Shown: positions 10,795-21,821 of the stretch, piece by piece
Numbering within the stretch: position 1 is the stretch's first letter
Layout of the letters: each line of letters begins with the position of its first letter
Assembly (NCBI RefSeq): GCF_019175385.1
Contig: NC_083339.1
Span: 77,954,307 to 78,018,306, forward strand
Reading direction: 5' to 3'
Length of the DNA stretch: 64,000 nucleotides
Source of the DNA: Lycium barbarum
Taxonomy: Eukaryota > Streptophyta > Magnoliopsida > Solanales > Solanaceae
Notes under the pieces: model-generated
What the model was told of the DNA's origin: nothing
What the model saw: the letters and a program-made list of their open reading frames with translations, nothing else
Database searches by the model: none
Made by a program: the position numbers and the translations under genes

Positions 10795-12527
10795 AAAGCA
10801 GGAAAGGTACACTAATGGGTTGGTCAGAAGGAGAGGAGAGAAGGAGAAGGGAAGAAAAGAAAAATTGAGCAATCACCAAGGACAAGAGAGAGGATAATGA
10901 GCTTACAAAGATAATCGGGAGGTAGTATATCAATGACATGGGATGAGGATAAGGAATACCGAGGTTTAATTATAAAGGAAATAGAAGCATGTAAGGGAAA
11001 TATTCATGAGTATGGACTAGCCTTGGCGGCAGGAAGGAGAAGAAAGAAGAGGGTATATTTGCAAGGAATTCATGACACGAACAAGAAGTGGCAGAACACT
11101 GGAAGAACTACAACGCATAGGTGGGACGCAAATAAGTAGTCAAGGAAAATTTCGGATAAGTAAGCCAAGAGAACAAAAGGATTGATAGTGGAAGGGGAAG
11201 AGTGAAGTATATTAACCCTCAATGGTATATTGTAGACGTAGAGTGAAACCGGAAACTCAGAGTAAGAAGAATTTCAGTGATAATAGTTGTGGAGGAAGAC
11301 GAGGGATAAAAAGAGCAAAGTGTGACCAAACGTTCCATAAAATGTTTTGATGGATTCCAATGTTTCCATTAGCCCGTTGATTCAGGAAATGTTCAGTCAT
11401 AAAAGGTAGAAGTAGAAAGGCATTAAAAAAAAGCCAGCGAGAATGGATCTGTAATGCATAGGCACTTTATTCAAATGCAAAGCCCTCGATTAGCAGAAAG
11501 GAAAATAAGCCAAGCTATACGATGAGAGAATTCTGGTATTATAAGAGACCAAAGGAGTTGAAGGATTGTTAGGGTAGGCCGATGACTACTGATACTCGGG
11601 AGTTACTAGTGTATAAGAACACCCTTAAAAGGGGGGAAGAGTAGATCTAGTCCTGAAACGAGGTATGGCATTGTCAAAAGTCCAAGGAAAGAAAGAGGTT
11701 AGCTTAAGGAGGCCGAAATTTGGGATGTAGTGGCATACCAAGAATGCATTAAGAGGAAGCAAGAACGAATTAAAGATAAGCATACCACAAAGAAGGTATG
11801 AAAAGGAATTAAAATGGATCATGAGAATACTTTATGCGGACGTGAGATATGATATTTCTAGACCAGGGAAATTTGTACTGCACCTAAATAGGCAGTGGCG
11901 TATCCTAAAGAGTAATAAAGAGAGTAAGAAAGCTCTGCAAGCTAACTACAAAGAGAATGATGAAATATATGACAGGTACAAAGGACACTTTGGGTTACAA
12001 CGGAAGAAAATCTTGATATTAAAGGAAAAATATAAGAATCTTAACAAAGGAAGTAACGATAAGCGGTGTGGTGATCTCTAAAGAGAGGAAGAACGATATG
12101 GGTGCAGATAGAAAGGCAGCAGCATCAATAGAAATTAGAAAGTATATCACGGGTCACTAACCATACTGAGCATAAGGGTAAGTATTATAGAATTATATGA
12201 ACCATCACGTAAGGTTATGCCCCATAGATGGGAATGGACACACCAGAAAGCCAACAAGGAATGACAACTAACTAAGTGATCACTGGAATAAGGAAGTCAA
12301 GGGTAAGTATACCATACCGATGTTGGAAAGAAGCTGTGGTAAGATTGAGGCAAAGGAATTAAAGGGAGAGTTTGACGAGGACTCGAAGATATTGTGAGCT
12401 ATAGACCAGTTCGAACTATGATTATTGGTTCATCGCAATATATAATCCTGCTACGAGGAATAATAGAGATGGTGATGGAACATTAGGAATGTATATATTT
12501 AAGAAATCGTATTGAGGATATGGTTAT
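10795..12527 (+). mobile_element. Element A interior, segment 2: purine-rich non-coding DNA
   Basis: This is a strongly purine-rich plus strand with many GAAG, AGGA and GGAAG runs. Short frames (10933-11139, 11821-12081) are lysine- and arginine-rich because of base composition and show no recognisable domain. A polypurine-like AAAAGGGGGGAAGAG at about 11625-11640 resembles the element's real polypurine tract and may be a central or duplicated tract. The part around 10880-11160 is the region matched by element Z. Confidence 0.7.
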
Positions 12528-13076
12528 TGTCACGACCCATCCCCGTAGGCCGTGATTGGTGCCTGCACTGGACACCCGTACCTGAACCTGTTAAATATAA
12601 TCAAACTGAAACTACGACAATACGGAAACTTATAAAGGAACTCCAAAGTTAGTAATATCGTCATATATATATATATTTCCAGATCAACTGTCTCCTGAGG
12701 AGTCACAACTAATCATATCATGAAATAATACGCAAGCCGACAAGGCTGCCATCACATATCAATATCATATGCAAGCCGACAAGGCTGCCACTATAGACAA
12801 ACATCATACCACAGCACATCGTATAGACACAGCCGAACGGAACCGATACACAACCCACACATATGTCTACAGACCTCTAAGAGTACGAATAGCGAAATAT
12901 GACGGGACAGGGCCCCGTCGTACCCCTGGATAACATATACATATATACATATATCATACGATTCAAACCAAAAGTCTAGACTCCGGAAAAACGGAGCTCT
13001 CTAAGACAGCGGAAAGGGAGTCCTAAGCTGGCCGATCACCAAAGCGAATATGTGCACCTGCGGGCATGAAACGCAG

Positions 13077-13102
13077 CCCCCCCCCCCCCCCCCCCCCCCC
13101 CC
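13077..13102. repeat. C26 homopolymer in solo LTR G
   Basis: The 5-C arm of the conserved CCCCC/GGGGG LTR hairpin has grown to 26 cytosines. The partner arm is reduced to AGGG, so the hairpin is distorted. Replication slippage is likely, or an assembly artefact in a homopolymer. Confidence 0.9.
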
Positions 13103-13256
13103 GAAGAAAGAGGGTCAGTACGGAATATGTACTGAGCATGTAAAGCATGAAAAATAATAAACAGGATCACAACTGAAATAGGAGTATAGAAAATAGGTAC
13201 AATGTCCAGAATACCAAAACACTTGCCTTTGAAATACAAATCATGCATGTCAATAT

Positions 13257-13261
13257 CATAT

Positions 13262-13300
<39 letters not shown>
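13257..13300. repeat. TA microsatellite in solo LTR G
   Basis: An uninterrupted TA/AT run of about 20 units lies directly before a minisatellite unit. Its place matches the TA expansion in the A 5' LTR. Confidence 0.95.
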
Positions 13301-13303
<3 letters not shown>

Positions 13304-15069
13304 TATATACCGTACCCGGCCCTCTAGTGAGGGACTCGGTAAATAAAGTCATCATATGCCCTCCTGGCCGTCATAACATATCATCATATCATCATGTATA
13401 TATACCGTACCCGCCCCTCTAGTGAGGGACTCAGTGAACAATGCAGTGAAATTGTGCACGATAACATACCCGGCCCGGGACTCGGTGAAAGACATATTGA
13501 GGCATGCACGAGCAGATTAGTAAGCAACCGTATGCAATTTAGATCATTATCAAGACTCAAACAGAATAAAAAGAAGAGATTAACACCTGAGTATCAGTAT
13601 CGACAATTATAGCAAGTATCCCTCGAATGTCATTATAGTTCATATCAAAAGAGTCTTAGGAATCGTAGAAACATGTCAATATAGTGTTAAATAGCTTATA
13701 GAAGTCAAGGACAATAATCATTGCAGAATCCTTTAAGAATAGGGATTTTCACACATCAACTACTATCCAACGTACCAAGGACTCGAGGGGAAAACCCAAT
13801 CACTTAATAGCTCTAGCATCAAGAAGTAAATAAGAATCATGAATCACACTCGAAACTTATGAATAGAGTTACCCCCAAAGCTCATATCATTCGTCACTTA
13901 AATCTAAGACATGCCAAAAGAAAGAAGGGACAACTTTACATACCTGTTAGCGACTATTCGTGAATCCTTTTCGCCTCGTCGCCTTTTTAGCCTATTTATA
14001 TAAAAGTAATGTTATCGTTAGTAACTATATTTTCTAGTTCACAAATTTATAGCCCGTTTCTTATAGAACATATATTTCAACTTATATATATTCTCGTTTA
14101 GGGTTTTCTATTATCTAAAGACTTAATGAAAATCGGGCAGCACTTCCCCTATATAGTCGCCCATCCCGAGTTTCCAATTTCTCTCTTGTTGACGCAGAAA
14201 TACCAACAACAACATATGGACATAATCATATCTTTAATTCTTTCAATTCAACAAGAATAACAACATGTTCATACCAACACAACTTCAACCTTAACTTTCT
14301 AATTCTTTCCATTCCTTCACCATTTAATCCATGACAACAACAACAACTATAATGCAACTTAAAATTAATTTACCACGCCTAACTAGAACAGCCCCTTACA
14401 CGGCTCAATTTACAATTCAACACCCACATTTACAACTTCTTATATTCATCATACATCAACAAGTTTATACAAGCTTAAATTGTCTCCAAAATGTGTATAA
14501 AAAGAGATCAAATCTTACCTTAATCAACTTGACTCCAAGGACCAATTCACGTTGCAATTCTTGAATGTGTATAACACTTTGGAATTCCAATTTATCCTCC
14601 TCACCCTCTCAATTCTCGGCCAAAATCTCCATGGCCGAGAGCTTCATAGTGTGTTCCCTATTTGTTTTGTTCTTGGTTGATTAATTGATGAAGAAAATGG
14701 CTTATGAGTCATATAGCAACTATTTATATGTCCCCCCTAGGCTCTACACGTGTCCCCCCTAGGTGTCATCTAGTTGATGACTTTTTTTTTCTTTTTTTTT
14801 TAAAATTAAAATCGGGTGGGGCCCACTCATATACTTCTTAACTTTAATTAATTACTAATTCCCACTTAATAATCTAATCACAATTAATTAATTCCTAATC
14901 TCCAATAATAATATTTTTACACTAAATAAAATTTATAAACAATTTATGTAATAATTAAACTTGAAAATTAAAGGTTTCTATTTCTTGTTCGAAAATAATG
15001 CCGCCTTTACCTTGAGTCAGTTTGCTTGCGAATAATCCGACGTATAAATATACGGGGTATAACAGTTAT

Positions 15070-15647
15070 AACCTATCATGGAAAGGAATTAAGACGGATG
15101 GTTGAACAAACGTAACCGTTAAGAGTAAGGATTTATTAGTAGCAGAGTAACGTTGAACAAGCAATGGGACATTAGTATAAGAAAATCTATGATGAATCGG
15201 AAAGCTTGGCTGATGAATTATGAGGGGATAATCTAGCCCGTCTCTAAGCTCAACAAGTACAAGTAGGGATAGCCAAAATAGCATCGGAGGAGTCAACAAG
15301 AGAAAGAAGAAAGTGCTATATTCGAGCAAGGGAGTTATCCGTTAATAAAGAAATGAGGAACGAAGAGGAAGGACCCTCGCAGGACGGTGAGTAACCGTGG
15401 CGTGGCTAGTTAAAACATAGGAAGGAAGATAGAATGAGAACGGAATACTAGTTGACTTGTGATCATATATATGAGGATTGAGGACTGTACGACTCACAAA
15501 TGAATTTGATGAAGAGCTAGGAGAGAACATGATGAAACCGACCAAATTATAGTATAAGTATATGGTAATCGAACAAAAATTCAATGAGGATATTGAGGAT
15601 CGGCTCACTACAACATTCGAGGACGAATGTTTTTAAGGGGGGAAGGA
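15070..15647 (+). mobile_element. Element A interior, segment 3, with polypurine end
   Basis: This is purine-rich non-coding DNA after solo LTR G, ending in the palindromic stem and the polypurine tract just before the 3' LTR. No coding sequence is recognised; the minus-strand frames here are composition artefacts. Confidence 0.75.
15612..15647 (+). other. Palindromic stem and polypurine tract of element A
   Basis: AACATTCG-AGGA-CGAATGTT (15612-15631) is followed by AAGGGGGGAAGGA (15635-15647) and the LTR start TGTTACATCC at 15648. The purine tract is the plus-strand primer site of reverse transcription. The stem is identical in all six interiors and its role is unknown to me. Confidence 0.9.
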
Positions 15648-17089
15648 TGTTACATCCCGTATCTTCGAGGAAGCACTTATCAAATTTGAAACATAAGTAC
15701 GTAGAGTTATGGTTAAGTGAAACCACTTTGAAATATAAGGAGCAAGCATTATTAAGTATATTTAATGAGGAAGGATGTATATAAGGTATACCAGAAGGTT
15801 TTATAAGGAAATGAGTGGAAGAAATGGAGTAGTACGACTTCGGAAAAAGAATGGGAAATGTCTTGTCTGAAAATTTTGGTCCAACTTGGTGGACGAATAT
15901 ATTTTAGCATATGAAGTGTTTTAAGGTAAAACAAAAGCCTAAAATGAAGTTCGTCGAGTCTAGTTTCCAACGCAACAAACCTCTCTTCGATTGGACATCG
16001 GAGTAGAGAATTATGGACATCGGAGTAAGAACCCTCTTTTTTCATCAGATTTTGCTAGAAAAATCCATAAATTGAAGAGAGAGAGTGAGGAAAACAAAAA
16101 GTGAGCAATTTTTAAGTCGCGGAGTAGTGGTTTAGGTCCGGGTAACGCATGGTTGTGATTCTAATGTTGTTTTGCGGTGGATTTTAGCGTGGATACTGAG
16201 GATATTGCGGTCTTACCAAGAAAGAAGGTATGAATCTTTCTCTTTTGGTATTATTTAAGACTTAATTACGGAGATAAAGTCGTTAAATAATTGTGTAGTA
16301 AGTTGGTTAGTTATGGAAGTTGGAAAACAGCGTGTGGGCTGTTTTATGGTACATATTGGTGTTGGAAATGATGTTATTGATGTTGGTATTGTTGTTGTTA
16401 TTGTTGGTTGCTGAATTGAGATTCCGGGCTAGGCATATAAACAGGGAAATGTTGCTCGATTTTCAGCAGGATATAAAATAGTTTGACTTGAGAGCTTAGC
16501 ACAAACATACTACGATGAGTCTAACGATTGTGTGAATCCTCTTAAATGTAGACTTGCGAGCTCAAACGAATAAGTGTAGATAATTGGAGGCTGAACAGGT
16601 ATGATAAGCCTCGTCCCTTCTTTCAAAGGCATGATTCCTATGGTATGATTTCATAAATGTTTTCGTAACCTTCTTGTTTTCAAAAACTAAAAGTCCGTGG
16701 TTCTTAAAGCTTCTCATGATGTGGAGGATAAGAATGATTTTATGATGGTGACAATGATAACGATGATTTCGTGTTTGAAGAACTCAAGCTTATGATTGCA
16801 AAGCGAATATGAGAATGTGGAGCTAGTTCTAGATGTTCTCAATTTTATTCATTGATGATGACTCTACCTCTAAAGGCTCCAAGGTGTATGTAAAGTTACC
16901 CCTTCGTTCTTTTTGGCATGAACTACGTAAAGTGAGCGAATGACGAACATACATGACTCCAATGAACTCTAATTCTCAGTGGTATTTGACATGATAATTG
17001 TCTTTGATTCTCCAGTGTTGGTTTATTCTAATTATTCTATTGAGTCTCAGATGATGACTTAGCTTGCATATGGTTTCTTATGATATTCT
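15648..17089 (+). repeat. Element A 3' LTR, part 1
   Basis: It aligns with 280-1828. It lacks about 100 bases relative to the 5' copy near 16020 (5' positions about 651-755, including the TATA box). The first 270 bases differ at about 7 percent, while a later 240-base sample differs at about 3 percent. Element B breaks it after the target copy ATTCT at 17085-17089. Confidence 0.93.
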
Positions 17090-18775
17090 TGTTACACCTT
17101 GAAAAAAAATTCGTTGATGCACAAGTGAATAGGCTAGTGAAGAGTACGAGCATATGATATTTCAATAAGTAAGAAATGACATTCGATGACCCTAGTTAAG
17201 ATTTCAAAGACGTTAGAGATGGGGGAAGAATGTTGGCCAAGAGAAGGCAAGGCATACGATAGGTAACGGAAAGGAATTAAGAGTAACGAGTTAACGAGGA
17301 CTTAATGATGTCTTGGAGAAGAGTGATAACGTCCCTTAGATTGGTATTGAGGTGTTGAACAAGTGCTAAGAAGGTTCCATAAGGATTGGAGATCAAACGA
17401 GTCGACGAAACGAGCTTCGGAATCACTGGGGATTTTACGGCCAAGCATACTAGCCGTACAAATTATACGGTCCGTATGTTGGGACCGTATAATCAGCCCA
17501 GAATGCCATACCTTTCTGGACCAAACATACGGCCTGTATAAAATGTACGGACCGTATGTTGGTCCGTATATATGGTCGGGGACAGTTTTGGATCATTAAA
17601 TAAGGGACCAAGTCTTATTTCATTTCACTTCCATACCACACCCCTTCTCTATAAAACATCTATCTACATTTATTCCATAAGAATTCAAGAGGTATTACTG
17701 ATCAACAACATAAACTAAGCGAATCAAGTGTAAGAAAACCCATTAAAGATCAATCAAGTCAAGAAATCTCATTGGAGATGAACTAGGGTTTTTTCTCAAG
17801 TGAAGTATTATCAACCAAGGCTTGTTCCTACAACATCTAAGGTAATATTTATGGTATTTCTATGTTTTTTAAGGTATTTGAAAGTTGAAATACTTGGATT
17901 GTAGAGGGATATAGAAAAATGGGTCATGAAAGTGAAATAGTGCCATTTTGAGTAATAGCTTGAATTGAGTACTGATTCTTAATGTGTTGAGATATAAATG
18001 TGTTATAAATGATGTTGAGAACACGGGATAGGCAATGTATGTGAATGAACGTAGTCATGTGTTATGACCATGGATATGGGTGATTGAAAGTAAATTGAGA
18101 AATGTGGGTAATGTGGATGAATGAAGACTATTGTTATGATATTGTGAATGTATTATTGACGTTTGGGGGTTGATATATGCTATGGAGGAATATCGTATAA
18201 ATAAAGGAGATGCTGTCCGATTTTCTCTAGTTTATTCATGTATGCTAGCTATCGCTTTAATGAAGATAGAAACATGAGCGCGCAAGTGGTAAAATAGTTG
18301 AACGGAAAGGTATGTAAGGCTAGCCCTTCTTTCATAAGCCATGGTTCTTTGGCCAAACATCTAAATCTTCTATAAGATTGTGATATCCTTCAAATGATTC
18401 TATCTTTCGAGCTATTGAGCTCATGATCCTTGATATGTATTACGATTATACTAAGTTCCTCATACGACGAGTAATCCGATAAGGATAGATGTAATGAATG
18501 ACAATAATAGTGATAATGATATTGATGACGACTATAATGGTAATAGCGATGACGATGATGACAGTGATGATAATAGTAAAGATGCTTATGAGCTATTATG
18601 TATATGTATCTATGTATGACGATTATGGAACCACGAGCTTATAAGGCCGGGTAGAATATGTATGTATGTTTGTGTAACACGCGCGCACCACGGCAGTGTG
18701 GTACGGATAACACTGAGCCTTGGTAGGGCTAGGTATGTGTAACACTGAGCCTTGGTAGGGCCAGGTATGCGTAAC
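17090..18775 (+). repeat. Element B 5' LTR, part 1
   Basis: It matches 57233-58943 of the 3' LTR. It carries a TACGG/CCGTA palindrome array (17433-17575), a TATA-like TTAAATAAG (about 17597), ACTAGGGTTTT (telo-box complement, about 17785) and CTAAG|GTAATA (about 17838-17847). A GAT-rich degenerate trinucleotide stretch (18490-18580), AAG|GTATGTAAGGC (18308-18320) and the first copies of the ACACTGAGCCTTGGTAGGG minisatellite follow. C enters inside that minisatellite. Confidence 0.93.
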
Positions 18776-21711
18776 TGTCACGATCCAGCCCCGTGGGCCG
18801 CGACTGGCACCCTACCTGGGTACCTAGACCGAATCACATATTCATTTACCAAATCCGAACGTATTTCAGAATTTCATAAAAGTCATATCAACATAGGTTA
18901 TATCAAAATATGTCTTAAGCGGTCGCACAAATCAAAATGTCGTATCGAATCCAAACGGAGCGGCGGAATAGACATCGCCGGTCATACGTGCAAATATAAG
19001 CATAAGGGCCATTTAGGGCCATCATAACAAACTGACCGCTGTAAGACCAGAAAACAAAATCAAACAAACATACATATGACCCTCGCCCCACATATATGAC
19101 TACAGGCCTCTACGAATTCAAAACAAAGACATATGGCGAGACAGGGCTCCGCCGTACCCAAATAGTCAAATGTACAGAATATATACATAGCAAAAGAAGT
19201 CTGTACCAAAAGTGGACTCCGAGTCAAGAAGGAGTACTCCGAAATAGCAGAGAGTGAAGCCTACAGTGGAGGATCACCAATATCTGTACCTGCGGGCATG
19301 AAACGCAGCCCCCGAAGAAAGGGGGTCAGTACGAAATATGTACTGAGTATGTAAAGCACGGAGTACAGAAATATGAGCCAAAACTGAAAGCAAACCGGAT
19401 ATCAAAAGGGAAGTACCAATCAGTATGTTAAAATCCGTATCAAATCATATACATATACATAATGCAAACGAAATCATGCAAACGCTCAAGAACGTGGTCG
19501 CCATTCCGACGCTGGCGCCACACACAGCATAGCACCAGAAGGTTTCGAATCTCCGTACATCCCCGAACACAAATATAAGTGAGCGTATCGCATCACTAGC
19601 CATATCACAGCATAACTCCAAACGGAACCCGGCCCTATGGCGAGGCCTCGGGAACCGTAACACAGCATACGGCCGAATTATCATAGGGCGCACGAATCAT
19701 AACCGGCCCGGGAACCGGTGAACGAAGTCATAGTAAGGCACGAGCGGAGTCGTGAGCAAATAAATGCAAATCATATTTCAAAATAGCCTTTCAAAACATA
19801 ATGATTTCATAAGTCATTTCATAACCCAAAATAATTGAATACTTAGCTGATACGAAGGTTTATTTCACAAAATGTTTCCAAAGTGGTACGTATGGCTCAA
19901 AACAAAACTTAACATATCATAATAGTCAAAACATAATTCATAGAGGGAAGTCTCAAAGTCGAAGATCTCATATCGAAGTTCATCCAAAAAGAGAGCCTGA
20001 TAGGACAAATAGGGCGTCTCGGGGTTAGCGGGCTCACCTCGAGTCAAATTGAGGTGGCGAACATAATTTACGAACATTTAGAGGCTAAAGATCATACATA
20101 ATGATTTCAAAGTGACCCGATCACATTTCGATAGGTTTCGGACATTTGGTTGCATTCTAGCCAAAATAGAGCCTTTAGGCTTCAATTGAATTGAATGAAT
20201 AGTAGTCGTTTTGTAGATCGGGTTGCGAGGAGCAGAAATGCTCCGGAGGTTCCGATATTCACCTAACATACTAAGACATGCCAAACGAAGAAGTGGGAAG
20301 CTTTACATACCTTATGGACGTCTTATGCTTTCCTTAAAATCAAATCCCGTTTCGTCCAGAATCTGCAAATGGTCAAAGTTACCAATTAGAGATTCTTAGG
20401 CTTAAGATTTCCATTAACTTGATTTTTGTCTACCGAAATTTCGGCAGCATTTCCCCTATATATCTAACACCCCCGAGTCTTAGCTCGGCCCAATAAACAT
20501 CAACAACAACAACCCAAACGTTATCAAACAACACAAACCATAATCAAATCATTCTAGCTTCAAAGTTCTATCTTACTACCCAACTTGGCAACTTTCATTC
20601 AAACTCCACAATTCCAAACTTATATCCACATTATTGTATTCATTCACTCATTTAAGATTATTCAATCACATCCCAATTATGTTCCAAACCATATACAAAA
20701 TTTCCCGAAGTTCATTACTTTCCATATTCTATCCAAAACATCAAAAGCCACGACGAACATTCTAACTTGCATCGTTTCATTCCGAATTCACTAACATCAA
20801 CTATAAGTCACATTTAAAGTCTTTTAGTATCATAGATGTAAAATGATATACACAAATTTACCAAAGGTATATACTTTCCGATAATGTTCCGAAATCATTT
20901 TCCAACACCAATTCAATTCGTTAAACAATCATTTACGTCATAAATGTCACAACAACACAATAAACAAACCAAACAAGATCAATTCACATTTCTTTCTTCT
21001 TCCTAGGGCACACGGCCATGACATCAAATATACATACACCCACGGTTTTGCACACACATCAAAACGACGGAATTCTCGTCTATTCTCAATCCTTAACACA
21101 TTCATACCAATTCCATAACATTAGAGTAACAAAATTCTTACCTTTTCTTGAAAATCCGACTTGTCGCAGACGTGATTCTTCCGCCAAATAAATTATATCA
21201 CGTTGAAGAGCGTCTTGAATACACTACAAATATGGGAAGAACAAGATTTTTGGATGAGAATCAAAGCTAGGAAAATTATTTTTGTTTCTTGGAGAGGGTT
21301 CGGCCGAGAGCCTCTTGGCTTGGAGCTCGTCAATTTTTTTTTTGTGTTTGTTTGGTTTCTTGAAGATTCTAAAGACCAAGCATGATATATATCTATATAA
21401 GAGTCATGTGCATAGCACATGACATTAAAAAAAATGGGTTTGGGCCAACCCAAGTGGCCGGCCACCCCATTACTCTTGGGCCTAAATTTTCTTTTATTTT
21501 TGTTGAGCCCAATTCGTTAAAACTATCATTTTGTAATTCCCGAAACTAATTCCCGAAATTCCAAATTTGACCTCGGCCTCCCCCGATGTCTCCGCACCAA
21601 TACTTTCATAAACGACATAGACATATTAACTAGAATCAAATTATTGCCTTTTAACATACAAGTCTTAATTATTTCTCAAATTCCCATTATACGAAAACAC
21701 GGGACATAACA
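18776..21711 (-). repeat. Element C 3' LTR (left)
   Basis: On the plus strand it runs TGTCACGATCC to GGGACATAACA. Its partner is 26875-29810 at equal length. It contains the CCCCC/GGGGG and CAGTAC/GTACTG hairpins (19309-19345), AAG|GTATGTAAAGC (minus, near 20310) and AAG|GTAAGAATT (minus, near 21140). No gene is seen in it. Confidence 0.96.
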
Positions 21712-21727
21712 TTCTCCCCCCCTTAAG

Positions 21728-21747
21728 AACATTCGTCCCCGAATGTT
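21728..21747 (-). other. Palindromic stem and polypurine tract of C
   Basis: AACATTCG-TCCC-CGAATGTT lies beside the polypurine tract (CTCCCCCCCTTAAG on the plus strand, 21714-21727), directly inside the left LTR. The arrangement is the same as in the other elements. Confidence 0.88.
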
Positions 21748-21821
21748 AAATTAACCTTATAAGGTCTTATGACCAAGGCGGGGGAGTTCTTTATTATTAG
21801 TGGCATACAAAATTATTTTTA

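Larger units (their letters stand above)
12528..15064 (-). mobile_element. Element G: solo LTR
   Basis: This is one LTR (2537 bp), TGTCACGACC...GGTATAACA on the plus strand, flanked by GTTAT (12523-12527 and 15065-15069). No interior or second LTR is present, so it is the product of LTR-LTR recombination. It shares with A the CCCTCTAGTGAGGGACTCGG minisatellite unit (two copies, 13319-13435), a TA run (13257-13300), the donor-like AAG|GTAAG (minus, near 14515) and AG|GTATGTAAAG (minus, near 13950). It also has the GACGGG/CCCGTC hairpin (12901-12919) and the C-run hairpin. It is a diverged relative of A. Confidence 0.92.

Noticed and set aside
11821..12081. Lys/Arg-rich 86-codon frame in A as a possible small protein
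   Set aside because: Composition follows the purine bias, no recognisable domain, and I could not confirm it in Z because that part lies outside the window.
18490..18580. GAT-rich stretch as an acidic coding exon
   Set aside because: It lies in the B LTR, is repeated with length change at 58670-58770, and is a degenerate trinucleotide repeat.
19445..19693. Conserved small frames found in both C LTRs (19445-19693 and 27544-27792, also 20078-20284 and 28177-28383)
   Set aside because: Conservation is explained by LTR identity; no coding signature, and several overlap on opposite strands.
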